Shown here: positions 1 through 7,495 of the stretch, in pieces
Layout of the letters: each line of letters opens with the position of its first letter
How positions within the stretch are numbered: position 1 is the stretch's first letter
Assembly: GCA_945878135.1 (NCBI GenBank)
Contig: CAMDUL010000005.1
Coordinates: 1 to 64,000 of the forward strand
DNA: 64,000 bases
Direction of reading: 5' to 3'
Source: Chthoniobacter flavus
GTDB taxonomy: Bacteria; Verrucomicrobiota; Verrucomicrobiia; Chthoniobacterales; JACTMZ01
The notes under the pieces: generated by a model
Told to the model about the DNA's origin: nothing
The model's input: the letters and a program-made list of their open reading frames with translations, nothing else
Database searches by the model: none
Program-made: the position numbers and the translations under genes

Positions 1-1112
1 CCTCCGCCGGCAGCCCCGCCGCCTTCGGCCGCGGCGAAGGCGAGAAGTTGGGCTGCGGTATCGCTGCCCGACTGGTTGACGTGCATGAGGCGCAGGGCCG
101 CGGCGGGCAGGGCCGCGCCGTAAGCCTGGAACTCGTCGTATTCGCCGAGGAAGCGACCCTCGGCCGACATGGCGGGATCGGGGCCGCCGATGAACATCGG
201 TCCGTCGCCGGCCGGCAGGGGCGCGTCGAGCGATGCGACTTCCCGGCCGTCGAGATAAAGCGCGATTTTGCCGCCCTCGGCCGTCACCGCGAGCTGGCGC
301 CAGACGCTGTCGGACACCGTCTCGCCGGAGACCGCGCGCGCCTGCCCGGCCACCTCGACGAAAGGTGCTCCGCCGGCGGCCAGACCGAGCCGGAAATCAC
401 CGGCTCCAGGCCGGGTGAAGAGGATGGCTTCGTTGGCCGTGGAGATCGCCTTGACCCAGAAGACGAGGGTCAGGTCGCCGTCCGCGCTCCAGGCGTTGGC
501 GGGGCTGCCGGGAATTTTGACCGGCTCCCGGCCGACCAACCGGAGACCGTCGCCGATCAGCGTTCCCTGCGACAGGCTCCCGGCCGTTTCGGCATGGGAG
601 CCGTTGGCCGTGACGTCCTGCGGCGGCGAACCGGACTCGGCGAGGTGGTAAACGAATTGGGTTTTGTCGGGGAAGGTTTTGGCCGGATCGGGCGCCCCCT
701 CGCCCTCCGGCGCCGGGTTGCCGTAGTAGAGGAAGAAGTCCGTGGCCGCCGTGCCCACGGCCGGCACGCGTACCCAGGCGAAACCTTCGGCCATGAGCGG
801 GTCGAATTTTTCGAGGTGGAAAGGCAGCACTTGGCCGTCGGCCGCGACGAAACGCAGGTCGCTGCCGTCGGCCTGCACCGCTTCGAACGGCAGATTGCCC
901 GGATGCAGGCGCACGAGGAGGACGGTATCACCCGCCTCGCCCTTGATCCCGGCGCCCTCGGCGGCCGGGTCGAGGGTGAACTTGGTGCGCCCCGTCCACT
1001 CGGGTTTCCACCAGTCGGCGGCCGTTTCCCCGGCCGCGGCGGGGGCGACGGAGGCCAGCCAGAGGACCAGCGGGAAGAGCAGCAGGATGGAGCGGAGCAG
1101 GCGGTTTTTCAT
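1..1112 (-). CDS. DUF2341-LamG envelope protein, 3' end beyond window (probable ExbB-type proton channel)
   Basis: The visible 370 residues begin with a signal peptide (MKNRLLRSILLLF... ending near APAAAG). A DUF2341-like domain follows at about residues 30-130, with the family hallmarks WWKPEW, DGSDLRF and FFLYYGNP. A LamG/concanavalin-like domain then spans about 150-340. The readable part ends in a Gly/Ala-rich linker at the window edge. From family knowledge, DUF2341 often precedes a MotA/TolQ/ExbB proton-channel domain, so the missing C-terminus is probably ExbB-like; that part is not visible. The ATG lies one base after the stop of the TpsB gene, so the two are probably cotranscribed. 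A likely role is energising or presenting a surface system in the outer membrane. The domain reading is fairly sure; the ExbB call is inference. Confidence 0.7.
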   Translation of the reverse strand, partial: MKNRLLRSILLLFPLVLWLASVAPAAAGETAADWWKPEWTGRTKFTLDPAAEGAGIKGEAGDTVLLVRLHPGNLPFEAVQADGSDLRFVAADGQVLPFHLEKFDPLMAEGFAWVRVPAVGTAATDFFLYYGNPAPEGEGAPDPAKTFPDKTQFVYHLAESGSPPQDVTANGSHAETAGSLSQGTLIGDGLRLVGREPVKIPGSPANAWSADGDLTLVFWVKAISTANEAILFTRPGAGDFRLGLAAGGAPFVEVAGQARAVSGETVSDSVWRQLAVTAEGGKIALYLDGREVASLDAPLPAGDGPMFIGGPDPAMSAEGRFLGEYDEFQAYGAALPAAALRLMHVNQSGSDTAAQLLAFAAAEGGGAAGG

Positions 1113-1113
1113 G

Positions 1114-2757
1114 TCATAGTTCTCCCCAGACGCGGAACACGACGAGGGGCTCGCCGGCGTCGCGGCTGCCTTGCGTGATTTGCGGGATGCCGAGCACGAC
1201 GGACCCGTTGAGCCAGTCCGTGAGGCGGACGTTGGCCCCCACGCCGTAGCTCCAGAGGTTGTATTGGGTGATCTGCTCGGGCAGCGGGTCGTTGATGAAA
1301 ACCGAGCCGGCATCGAGGAAGGCGAGGAGGCGCAGTTCGTGGTCCTCGTTTTTGGTCCACCACTTGAGCAGCGACGGCGATTGCACCTCGAGACTGCCGG
1401 CGATGGCGCTGTCGCCCACCGTCTGCGACTCGAGGTAGCCGCGCACGGTGTTGAGACCGCCCATGGCGAACTGCTCGCTGTCGACCAGCGCGTTCTGCGT
1501 GGCCTGGCCCTGAACGGTGCCTTTCACGCGGAAGTCGTGCCAGATGTCGTGTTCGTAGCCGGCCAGGCCGCGGAAATAAAAGTAGTTCCCGTTGGCCGCG
1601 TAGCGCCGGTTGTCGAATTCGACCTCGCCGCTGCCCATCCCGCGGAAATGCCAGTTGAAAGCGCCGTCCAGGGTGAAACGGTAGTCCTTGCCCATCCAAA
1701 AGCCGGAATAGCTGGCGAGAAACGGCCAGTAGTTGACGGGCGAGGAATCGACAATTTCGTTGTCGAAGGACAACGACTGCTCGAAGTCTTTGTAATCGAG
1801 CCCGAAGGTGAGGTTGTGGAAAAGTCCCGGTTTGGGCGGGAGTTCGAAAATGACGCGCCCCCCGTAGATCTCGCCATTGCCGGCCGAGGCGGTGCCGCCG
1901 AGGGTGGACACCTCGCTGTTCTGCCGGATGGCCTGGAACATCAGCGAGACCGTCTCGGCCCGCGGCACGGGCATGAGGTAGTAGGCCGAATAGATGAGCG
2001 CGTCGTCCACGTCCTGCGGCGCGATCTGGAAGGCCGCCCCGATGGTGTGTCCGAGCTGCCAGAGATTGTCATAGCGGACGGACAGGTCGAGACGCAGCGG
2101 CGTGGTGTTTTCGCTGTAGCGGTTGTTCAGCTCCGCGGTGCCGTGGAGGGGGAAGCTGTCCTCCACGACCAGCTCGACGTCGACGGTGCCGGGGACGGCC
2201 CCGGGCTTGAATTCCGGTGCGACCCGCAAGTCGGCCCGCCGGTTCAAGGCGATGACATCCTTCTCGACGTCGGGAAAATAAGGGACCGTCCCCTCCTGCA
2301 AAGAACGGGCCCGCCGCTTGATCTTCCCGATGTCGTGGAAACGCGAACCGCGCACGGTGAGGCGCCCGACGGACATCTCCTGCACGCTGAGCACGATGAC
2401 GCCGCGCGACGGATCCTGCGGCGGCACTTCGACCACCACGGTCTGGTAACCGGCCCGGTGATAACGTTGCTCGAGCGCGGCCCGGGCCAGTTCGACATCC
2501 TCCGCCGTGCGGTCCGGACCCATGTAAGCGTAAACGGCAAGATCGACTTCGTCGCGCGGCAGCTGGCGCGCTCCCAGCACGCGGTATTCGCGGATGTAGA
2601 AAGCCGGAGGCGGCAGATCGGAAACGCTCCCGCCGTCGGGTGCGGTCGGCATCGCCCATGCCCGGGTCGGGGAGACCAGAAGGCACAGCCCGGACAGGGC
2701 CGTTACGGAAAGACAACGGACGGGAGCAAAAAGAGTGATTGCGGCGGGCAAACCCAT
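1114..2757 (-). CDS. TpsB/ShlB/FhaC-family outer-membrane transporter
   Basis: A 547-residue outer-membrane protein resembling the pore component of two-partner secretion or Omp85-like systems. A signal peptide ends near residue 35 (SPTRAWA). A POTRA-type domain follows (about 50-130, with FYIREYRVLGARQLPRDEV), then a second POTRA-like stretch and a beta-barrel with alternating aromatic strands. The conserved VRGY loop motif of this superfamily is present at about 438-441 (GGLNTVRGYLES). The length is typical. It precedes the DUF2341 gene by one base. No large TpsA exoprotein is visible in the window, so the cargo is unknown. A Pho-box-like element lies 48-66 bases upstream, so phosphate control is possible but untested. 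Confidence 0.85.
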   Translation of the reverse strand: MGLPAAITLFAPVRCLSVTALSGLCLLVSPTRAWAMPTAPDGGSVSDLPPPAFYIREYRVLGARQLPRDEVDLAVYAYMGPDRTAEDVELARAALEQRYHRAGYQTVVVEVPPQDPSRGVIVLSVQEMSVGRLTVRGSRFHDIGKIKRRARSLQEGTVPYFPDVEKDVIALNRRADLRVAPEFKPGAVPGTVDVELVVEDSFPLHGTAELNNRYSENTTPLRLDLSVRYDNLWQLGHTIGAAFQIAPQDVDDALIYSAYYLMPVPRAETVSLMFQAIRQNSEVSTLGGTASAGNGEIYGGRVIFELPPKPGLFHNLTFGLDYKDFEQSLSFDNEIVDSSPVNYWPFLASYSGFWMGKDYRFTLDGAFNWHFRGMGSGEVEFDNRRYAANGNYFYFRGLAGYEHDIWHDFRVKGTVQGQATQNALVDSEQFAMGGLNTVRGYLESQTVGDSAIAGSLEVQSPSLLKWWTKNEDHELRLLAFLDAGSVFINDPLPEQITQYNLWSYGVGANVRLTDWLNGSVVLGIPQITQGSRDAGEPLVVFRVWGEL

Positions 2758-2804
2758 GGGCGTGAAATCCTATCCTTGTGGAGGGCCGTTGGGATAACCC
2801 CGAG

Positions 2805-2824
2805 ATGTTAAGTTTTTGTCACAA
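2805..2824. promoter_or_regulatory. Pho-box-like element upstream of the TpsB gene
   Basis: The plus strand reads ATGTTAA-GTTT-TTGTCAC followed by AA. This 7-4-7 layout resembles the Pho box (CTGTCAT-AAAT-CTGTCAT). It shares the decamer TTTGTCACAA (2815-2824) with two other sites next to pstS/phoU and guaB3. It lies between the pstB stop (2849) and the TpsB start (2757), so it could serve the TpsB-DUF2341 operon. The assignment rests on similarity and repetition only. Confidence 0.45.
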
Positions 2825-2848
2825 TTGCCGCAGGCGACAGAGGCGAAG

Positions 2849-3673
2849 TCAACCAAATCGGCCCGTGATGTAGTCCTCGGTGCGTTTTTCCACGGGGCTG
2901 GTGAAAATTTTGGCGGTGGGGCCGAACTCGACGAGTTGGCCGAGGTAGAAAAATCCGGTTTGGTCCGAGCAGCGCGTGGCCTGCTGCATGTTGTGCGTGA
3001 CAATGACGATGGTGAAGTCTTTCTTCAGCTCGCTGATGAGTTGCTCGACCCGCGCCGTGGCGATCGGATCAAGGGCGGAGCAAGGCTCGTCCATCAGGAG
3101 AACCTTCGGCCGGTTGGCGATGGCACGCGCGATGCAAAGGCGCTGCATCTGGCCGCCGGAAAGACCGAGAGCGCTTTCGTGCAACCGGTCTTTGACTTCG
3201 TCCCACAGCGCGGCGCCGCGCAGGCTGCGTTCCACCGCCTCGTCCAGCGCGGCCCGGTCGCGCAGGCCGGAGATGCGCAGGCTGTAGACCACGTTTTCGT
3301 AGATCGACTTGGCGAAGGGATTCGATTTCTGGAAGACCATGCCGACCAGGCGGCGCAGGGCGATCACTTCCAGACCCGGATCCCAAAGGCTGCGTCCGGC
3401 GAGGGTGATGTCGCCCGTGTGCCGCACGCCGTCGATCAGTTCGTTCATGCGGTTGAAATTGCGCAGCAGCGTGGTTTTGCCGCATCCGGAGGGCCCGATG
3501 AAGGCCGTGACCTGCCTCTCGGGGATATCGAGGCGGATGTCATGCAGCGCCTGGTTTTTCCCGTAGAAGAAATTGAAGTCGCGCACGGAAATGACCGTGC
3601 GGCGCGCAGGCGCGTCGGCCGCGGGCGACAGCGCGTCGGCGGGGCGGGCGGAAGGGGCGGGCGCGTCGGGCAT
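2849..3673 (-). CDS. pstB: Phosphate ABC transporter ATP-binding protein PstB
   Basis: A 274-residue ATPase that drives high-affinity phosphate import through PstC/PstA at the inner membrane. Walker [10 protein letters not shown] is at 60-68, the ABC signature LSGGQ at 171-175, Walker B VLLMDEP at 191-197 and the H-loop TH at 226-227. The stretch [12 protein letters not shown] after Walker A is typical of PstB. The first 25 residues are an Ala/Pro-rich extension that most PstB proteins lack; a later start is possible, but no better ATG precedes the ABC core. It is the last gene of pstSCAB and begins 3 bases after pstA. The position with PhoU agrees with the usual phosphate-responsive operon. 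Confidence 0.96.
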   Translation of the reverse strand: MPDAPAPSARPADALSPAADAPARRTVISVRDFNFFYGKNQALHDIRLDIPERQVTAFIGPSGCGKTTLLRNFNRMNELIDGVRHTGDITLAGRSLWDPGLEVIALRRLVGMVFQKSNPFAKSIYENVVYSLRISGLRDRAALDEAVERSLRGAALWDEVKDRLHESALGLSGGQMQRLCIARAIANRPKVLLMDEPCSALDPIATARVEQLISELKKDFTIVIVTHNMQQATRCSDQTGFFYLGQLVEFGPTAKIFTSPVEKRTEDYITGRFG

Positions 3674-3676
3674 GGG

Positions 3677-4567
3677 TCAGTGCTTTTTGCTGAAAACGAG
3701 TTGGGCGGTCACGTTGGTCACGGTGACAAGGAAAACCAGCACCAAGGAGGCGGTCCAAGCCATTTTCACCTGATGTTCGAAGGGCATGGAGGAAAAATTG
3801 TAGATGAGCACGGCGAGCGACGCGGTCGGCTCCATGAGCGACGACATCCAGAACTGGCTGAAGAGGGCGGTGAAAACGAGCGGGGCGGTTTCCCCCGCCG
3901 CGCGGGCCACGGCGAGCATGACGCCGGTCATGATGGCCGGCATGGCCTCGGGCAGCACGATGCGCCCGATGGTCTGGAAGCGCGTGGCCCCGAGGCCGTA
4001 GGAGGCCTCGCGGTAGGCGCGCTGCACGCCGAGCAAGGCCTGCTCGGAGGTGAGCAAAATCGTCGGCAGCATGAGCACGGCCAGCGCCACGCCGCCGGCC
4101 AGGGCGGAGAATTTGCCGGTGGCCAGCACGATCGCGGCGAAGGCGAAGACGCCGCAGATGATGGAAGGAATTCCGGTCAGCAGCTTGGCCGTGAAACGCG
4201 TGACCGTGGCGATGCGGCCGTTCGGCTCGTATTCGCAAATGTAGACGGCGGCCAGGATGCCGGGAGGCGCGGCGAGGGCCAGTCCGAGGCCGACCATGAT
4301 CAGCGTGCCGATCAGCGCGTTGCCGAAGCCGCCCCCCGTCATGCCCGCCGCGGGCGGCAATTGCGTGAAGATCGACCAGTCGAGCAGCTCGCTCCCGTTT
4401 TTCAGCACGAGGTAGAGGATGGAAACAAGCGGGATAAGGGCGGCGAAGGAGAGCGCGATGCACAAGCCGGTGAGAACGCGGTTGCCCAGCGAGCGGCCGA
4501 GCATCTTGGTCGACTCGACGCTGCCCTCGCGGAAAAAATCTTCGGCGTGCGTGACGGGATGGTCCAT
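3677..4567 (-). CDS. pstA: Phosphate ABC transporter permease PstA
   Basis: A 296-residue inner-membrane permease with about six membrane segments. It forms the phosphate channel with PstC. The binding-protein-dependent permease (EAA) loop is clear in ASYGLGATRFQTIGRIVLPEAMPAI (read as two parts: ASYGLGATRFQTIGR and IVLPEAMPAI). The start MDHPVTHAEDFF was chosen because it follows the pstC stop by five bases. The open frame extends far upstream but only as an out-of-phase shadow of pstC. The length matches the family. Function is assigned with high confidence from sequence and operon position. Confidence 0.95.
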   Translation of the reverse strand: MDHPVTHAEDFFREGSVESTKMLGRSLGNRVLTGLCIALSFAALIPLVSILYLVLKNGSELLDWSIFTQLPPAAGMTGGGFGNALIGTLIMVGLGLALAAPPGILAAVYICEYEPNGRIATVTRFTAKLLTGIPSIICGVFAFAAIVLATGKFSALAGGVALAVLMLPTILLTSEQALLGVQRAYREASYGLGATRFQTIGRIVLPEAMPAIMTGVMLAVARAAGETAPLVFTALFSQFWMSSLMEPTASLAVLIYNFSSMPFEHQVKMAWTASLVLVFLVTVTNVTAQLVFSKKH

Positions 4568-4572
4568 GGGCG

Positions 4573-5529
4573 TCAGCGGATCCCCGCCGTCCTCCTTTCC
4601 GTGTAACGCAAAACGACCTCGCCCGCGAAGTTGACCGTGAGGGTCAACGCGACAAGGACCAGCGCGGCATACATCAGCGCGGCGACCTGCATACCCTCGG
4701 CCTCGCCGAACTGGTTGGCCAGCAGACTGGCCAGCGTGCCGGACGGGGCGAAGAGCGACCACGAGAGGCGCGAACTGTTGCCGATGAGCATGGCCACGGC
4801 CATCGTTTCGCCCATGGCACGGCCGAGCGCGAGAATGGTGGCGGCCACCACGCCGGGGGCGGCGGTCGGCAGGATGACTCCGAAAATGGTTTCCCATCGC
4901 GTGGCCCCGAGGGCGTAGGCGCCTTCGCGCAAGGTGCGAGGCACGGCGACAAGCGAACCGCGCGAGATGGCGGTGATGGTCGGCAGCACCATGAGAGCGA
5001 GAACCACACCCGCCGTGAGCAGGGAATTCCCGTAAGCCGGACCGGACAACAGCGGGATATGGCCGAAACGTTCCGTCGTCCAGTTGCCGAGCGATTGGAT
5101 GATCGGAATGACGACAAAAATGCCCCACAGTCCGTAGACCACGCTCGGAATCGCGGCGAGCAGTTCGACGACGAAGCGGACGAATTCGCGGGCGGGCCGC
5201 GGGAGAAAATCTTCGCTCAGGAAAATGGCGATGGCCAAGCCCGGCGGGAAAGCGAGGATGAGCGCGATGAGCGCGGTGGCCCCGGTGCCGACGAGGAAAG
5301 GCAGCACGCCGTAGCGGTCGCGGTTGGGTTGCCAACTCGCGCCGGTGAGGAAGCCGAGCCCGTATTTCTCCAGCGCGGGTTTGGCCTCCTGGAAAACCTC
5401 CCAGAAAATCCATCCGAGAACGAAAATCGAGGCGAGCGCGGCGAGGGCGGTCAGCCCGCGGAACATGTCCGGCCTGCGGCGCACAACGGAGCTGTGGATG
5501 CCGTCCGCGCTGGCCGTGTCGGTCGCCAT
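4573..5529 (-). CDS. pstC: Phosphate ABC transporter permease PstC
   Basis: A 318-residue inner-membrane permease, partner of PstA. A short cytoplasmic N-terminus is followed by a first membrane helix at about 23-50 (FRGLTALAALASIFVLGWIF in part) and five more. The EAA loop is visible as GAYALGATRWETIFGVILP. ERFGHIPLLSG and AIPSVVYGLWGIFV are typical of the PstC subgroup. It lies 18 bases after pstS and 5 bases before pstA. Nothing unusual was seen. Confidence 0.95.
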   Translation of the reverse strand: MATDTASADGIHSSVVRRRPDMFRGLTALAALASIFVLGWIFWEVFQEAKPALEKYGLGFLTGASWQPNRDRYGVLPFLVGTGATALIALILAFPPGLAIAIFLSEDFLPRPAREFVRFVVELLAAIPSVVYGLWGIFVVIPIIQSLGNWTTERFGHIPLLSGPAYGNSLLTAGVVLALMVLPTITAISRGSLVAVPRTLREGAYALGATRWETIFGVILPTAAPGVVAATILALGRAMGETMAVAMLIGNSSRLSWSLFAPSGTLASLLANQFGEAEGMQVAALMYAALVLVALTLTVNFAGEVVLRYTERRTAGIR

Positions 5530-5547
5530 GGATCTCGGCGAGGCCGC

Positions 5548-6549
5548 TTAATCGATGGAGGACAAAGCCGCATTGGCTTTGGCCACCACGCTCTCGGGCA
5601 AAGGAATGTAACCGAGTTCGGTGGCGTAGGACTGGCCTTCGGTCAACGCGTAGGTGATGAAATCCTTGAGCGCTTTGAGCCGCGCCGCGTCGTCATATTT
5701 CTGGTAGAGCAGAAGCCAGGTGAAACTGGTGATCGGGTAGGCATCGGGAGCCTCGGTGTCGACCGGCCAGACGCGGAGGTTGTCCGGCATCTCGACCGAA
5801 GCCAGCGCGGCGGCGCCGCTTTCGGGTGTCGGCGCGACGAAATTGCCGGACTTGTTTTCCACCAGGGCGACGGAAAGTTTGTTCTGCTCGGCGTAGCCGG
5901 CCTCGATGTAACCGATCGTGCCCGGGGTCTGCTTGATCAGCGCGGTGACACCCTCGTTGCCCTTGCCGCCCACGCCCACGGGGAAGGTCACCGACTTGTC
6001 GAAGCCGACCCGCTCGTCGAATTCCGGGCTGATGGCGGCCAGATGCTGCGTGAAAACAAACGTCGTGCCGCTGCCGTCCGAGCGGTAGGCCACGTTGATC
6101 GGGCGGTCGGGGAGCGGGACTCCGGGATTGGCGGACACGATGGCCGGGTCGTTCCACTTTTGAACCGTGCCGAGAAAAATGCCGGCCAGGGCGGCGCGGG
6201 TCAGTTTGAGGTTGGTCACGCCCTCAAGGTTGTAGGCCAGCACCACGCTGCCCGCCGTGGCGGGGACAAGCAGAGCGCCGCGCGGCACCTTGGCCATTTC
6301 GGCGTCGGTCATGGCGGCATCACTGGCCCCGAAATCGACCACCCCCTGCAGGAAATTCTTCACCCCGGCCCCGCTGCCGACCGACTGGTAGTTCACTTTG
6401 ATGGTGGGGACCTGCTTGTTGTATTCCACGGCCCACCGCTGGTAGAGCGGGGCGGGGAAGGTCGCGCCCGCGCCGGAAAGTTGCTGGGCGTGGAGAGTTG
6501 TGGCGAATCCGGCGAGGGCGATGAAGGCGAGGGTCGGGAGGTGTTTCAT
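5548..6549 (-). CDS. pstS: Periplasmic phosphate-binding protein PstS
   Basis: A 333-residue periplasmic binding protein that captures phosphate for PstCAB. The start MKHLPTLAFIALAGFATTLHA was chosen because it gives a clean signal peptide; the frame runs 27 codons further upstream from a GTG but that stretch is not signal-like. The mature protein begins QQLSGAGATFPAPLYQRW, the PstS signature. Phosphate-contacting stretches are recognisable: GSGAGVKNFLQG, ASDAAM and YRSDGSGTTFVFTQHL. The length is normal. It is the first gene of pstSCAB and diverges from phoU across 151 bases that hold a Pho-box-like site. Confidence 0.96.
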   Translation of the reverse strand: MKHLPTLAFIALAGFATTLHAQQLSGAGATFPAPLYQRWAVEYNKQVPTIKVNYQSVGSGAGVKNFLQGVVDFGASDAAMTDAEMAKVPRGALLVPATAGSVVLAYNLEGVTNLKLTRAALAGIFLGTVQKWNDPAIVSANPGVPLPDRPINVAYRSDGSGTTFVFTQHLAAISPEFDERVGFDKSVTFPVGVGGKGNEGVTALIKQTPGTIGYIEAGYAEQNKLSVALVENKSGNFVAPTPESGAAALASVEMPDNLRVWPVDTEAPDAYPITSFTWLLLYQKYDDAARLKALKDFITYALTEGQSYATELGYIPLPESVVAKANAALSSID

Positions 6550-6612
6550 GGGTTGATGGCGTCGGGTGGCAGTTTTGCCCCGCGCACCCCGCGAAAGAAG
6601 CCAAAACCATCC

Positions 6613-6632
6613 CGGTGGCGGATTTGTCACAA
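6613..6632. promoter_or_regulatory. Pho-box-like element between pstS and phoU
   Basis: The plus strand reads CGGTGGC-GGAT-TTGTCAC then AA. The second half is identical to the halves at 2816 and 7420, and the first half is degenerate. It sits 64 bases upstream of pstS and about 70 bases upstream of phoU, a reasonable place for an activator site controlling either. No PhoB/PhoR gene lies in this window. Confidence 0.5.
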
Positions 6633-6700
6633 GCGGGCGCTCCTCCGGGGCAACCGGCGCGGCTTGCGCCGCGGGCGGGGACCGAAGTAGGTTTCACCCG

Positions 6701-7393
6701 ATGAATTTGGCCACGGCGAGACACACTCTGGGTGACTTCGATGATGCCCTGAGAACGCTCCGCGACACCGTGCTCATGATGGCCTCGCTCACGGAACGCT
6801 TGCTGGACTCCGCGGGCCAAGGTCTTTTCACCCGCGATTTCGAGGCCTGCGAACGGGCCATCGCCGACGACACGGAAATCGACACTCTGGAAAAGTCGGT
6901 CGACGAAACCGGCGTGGCCATTTTGGTACGCTTCCAGCCCCTGGCCAACGACTTGCGCGAAGTGGTTTCCGCCATGAAAATGGGGGGCAACCTTGAACGC
7001 GTCGGCGACCAGGCGGTGAGCATCGCGCGCCGGGCCCGCCGGCTCAACGAATCGCCCAAATTGCCTGAAACCGCGTCCCTCGAGGACATTTACCGGCGGG
7101 CCACCGCCATTTTGCGCGACAGCATTCGCAGCTTTGCCGACCGCGACGAGGAGCTCGGCCGGAGTCTCAAACCGAGGGACCGGGAACTCGACACCCTGCA
7201 CCATCGTGTCATAGAGGATCTCACCTCGCGCATGGCCTCGGACACCTCGCGCATCAAGGACTATCTCGACCTCGTCCTCGTCGTCCGCAACATCGAGCGC
7301 ATCGGCGACCACGCGACCAACATCGCGGAGGATGCCGTCTTCGCCGCCTCGGCGGAGGACATCCGCCACACGGCCCAAACGGGCGGATCCTGA
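6701..7393 (+). CDS. phoU: Phosphate-signalling regulator PhoU
   Basis: A 230-residue all-helical protein with two tandem PhoU repeats (about 12-105 and 115-210). Each carries the acidic metal-binding pattern of the family, as in VVSAMKMGGNLERVGDQAVSIA and RNIERIGDHATNIAED (both quoted in part). PhoU modulates PstSCAB and the PhoR kinase so that the Pho regulon is off when phosphate is ample. The start at 6701 (MNLATARHTLGDFDDAL) was chosen over an in-frame upstream extension because it aligns with the family N-terminus. It is divergent from pstS, whereas in many bacteria phoU ends the pst operon. Confidence 0.93.
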   Translation: MNLATARHTLGDFDDALRTLRDTVLMMASLTERLLDSAGQGLFTRDFEACERAIADDTEIDTLEKSVDETGVAILVRFQPLANDLREVVSAMKMGGNLERVGDQAVSIARRARRLNESPKLPETASLEDIYRRATAILRDSIRSFADRDEELGRSLKPRDRELDTLHHRVIEDLTSRMASDTSRIKDYLDLVLVVRNIERIGDHATNIAEDAVFAASAEDIRHTAQTGGS

Positions 7394-7406
7394 CGCGAAG
7401 TCTTCG

Positions 7407-7430
7407 GATTGTGACGAATTTGTCACAATC
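7407..7430. promoter_or_regulatory. Perfect 9-bp-arm palindrome with Pho-box features upstream of guaB3
   Basis: GATTGTGAC (7407-7415) and GTCACAATC (7422-7430) are perfect inverted arms around GAATTT. Read as direct repeats, TTGTGAC-GAAT-TTGTCAC fits the 7-4-7 Pho-box layout. The decamer TTTGTCACAA is shared with 2815-2824 and 6623-6632. It begins 14 bases after the phoU stop and ends 66 bases before the guaB3 start. No T-tract follows, so an operator is more likely than a terminator. Confidence 0.5.
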
Positions 7431-7495
7431 ACGGCTCCTTTCCCCCCGACACGGCGATTGAACCGTTGGGGATTTTCCGGCATGGTGGTCCGCTT

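Noticed and set aside
48..4606. Long plus-strand frames at 48-1178, 1171-2811 and 2816-4606
   Set aside because: They lie opposite well-supported minus-strand genes (DUF2341, TpsB, pstB, pstA) and have the Arg/Gly/His-rich composition of antisense frames in high-GC DNA.
3677..5413. A 578-residue minus frame containing PstA at its C-terminus
   Set aside because: The first 282 codons are an out-of-phase shadow of pstC; PstA starts at 4567.
5548..6630. Longer PstS start at GTG 6630
   Set aside because: The extra 27 residues lack signal-peptide character and cover the Pho-box-like site; ATG 6549 gives a clean signal peptide.
7407..7430. The palindrome after phoU as a factor-independent terminator
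   Set aside because: The stem is AT-containing and short and no T-tract follows; the shared decamer favours a regulatory site.
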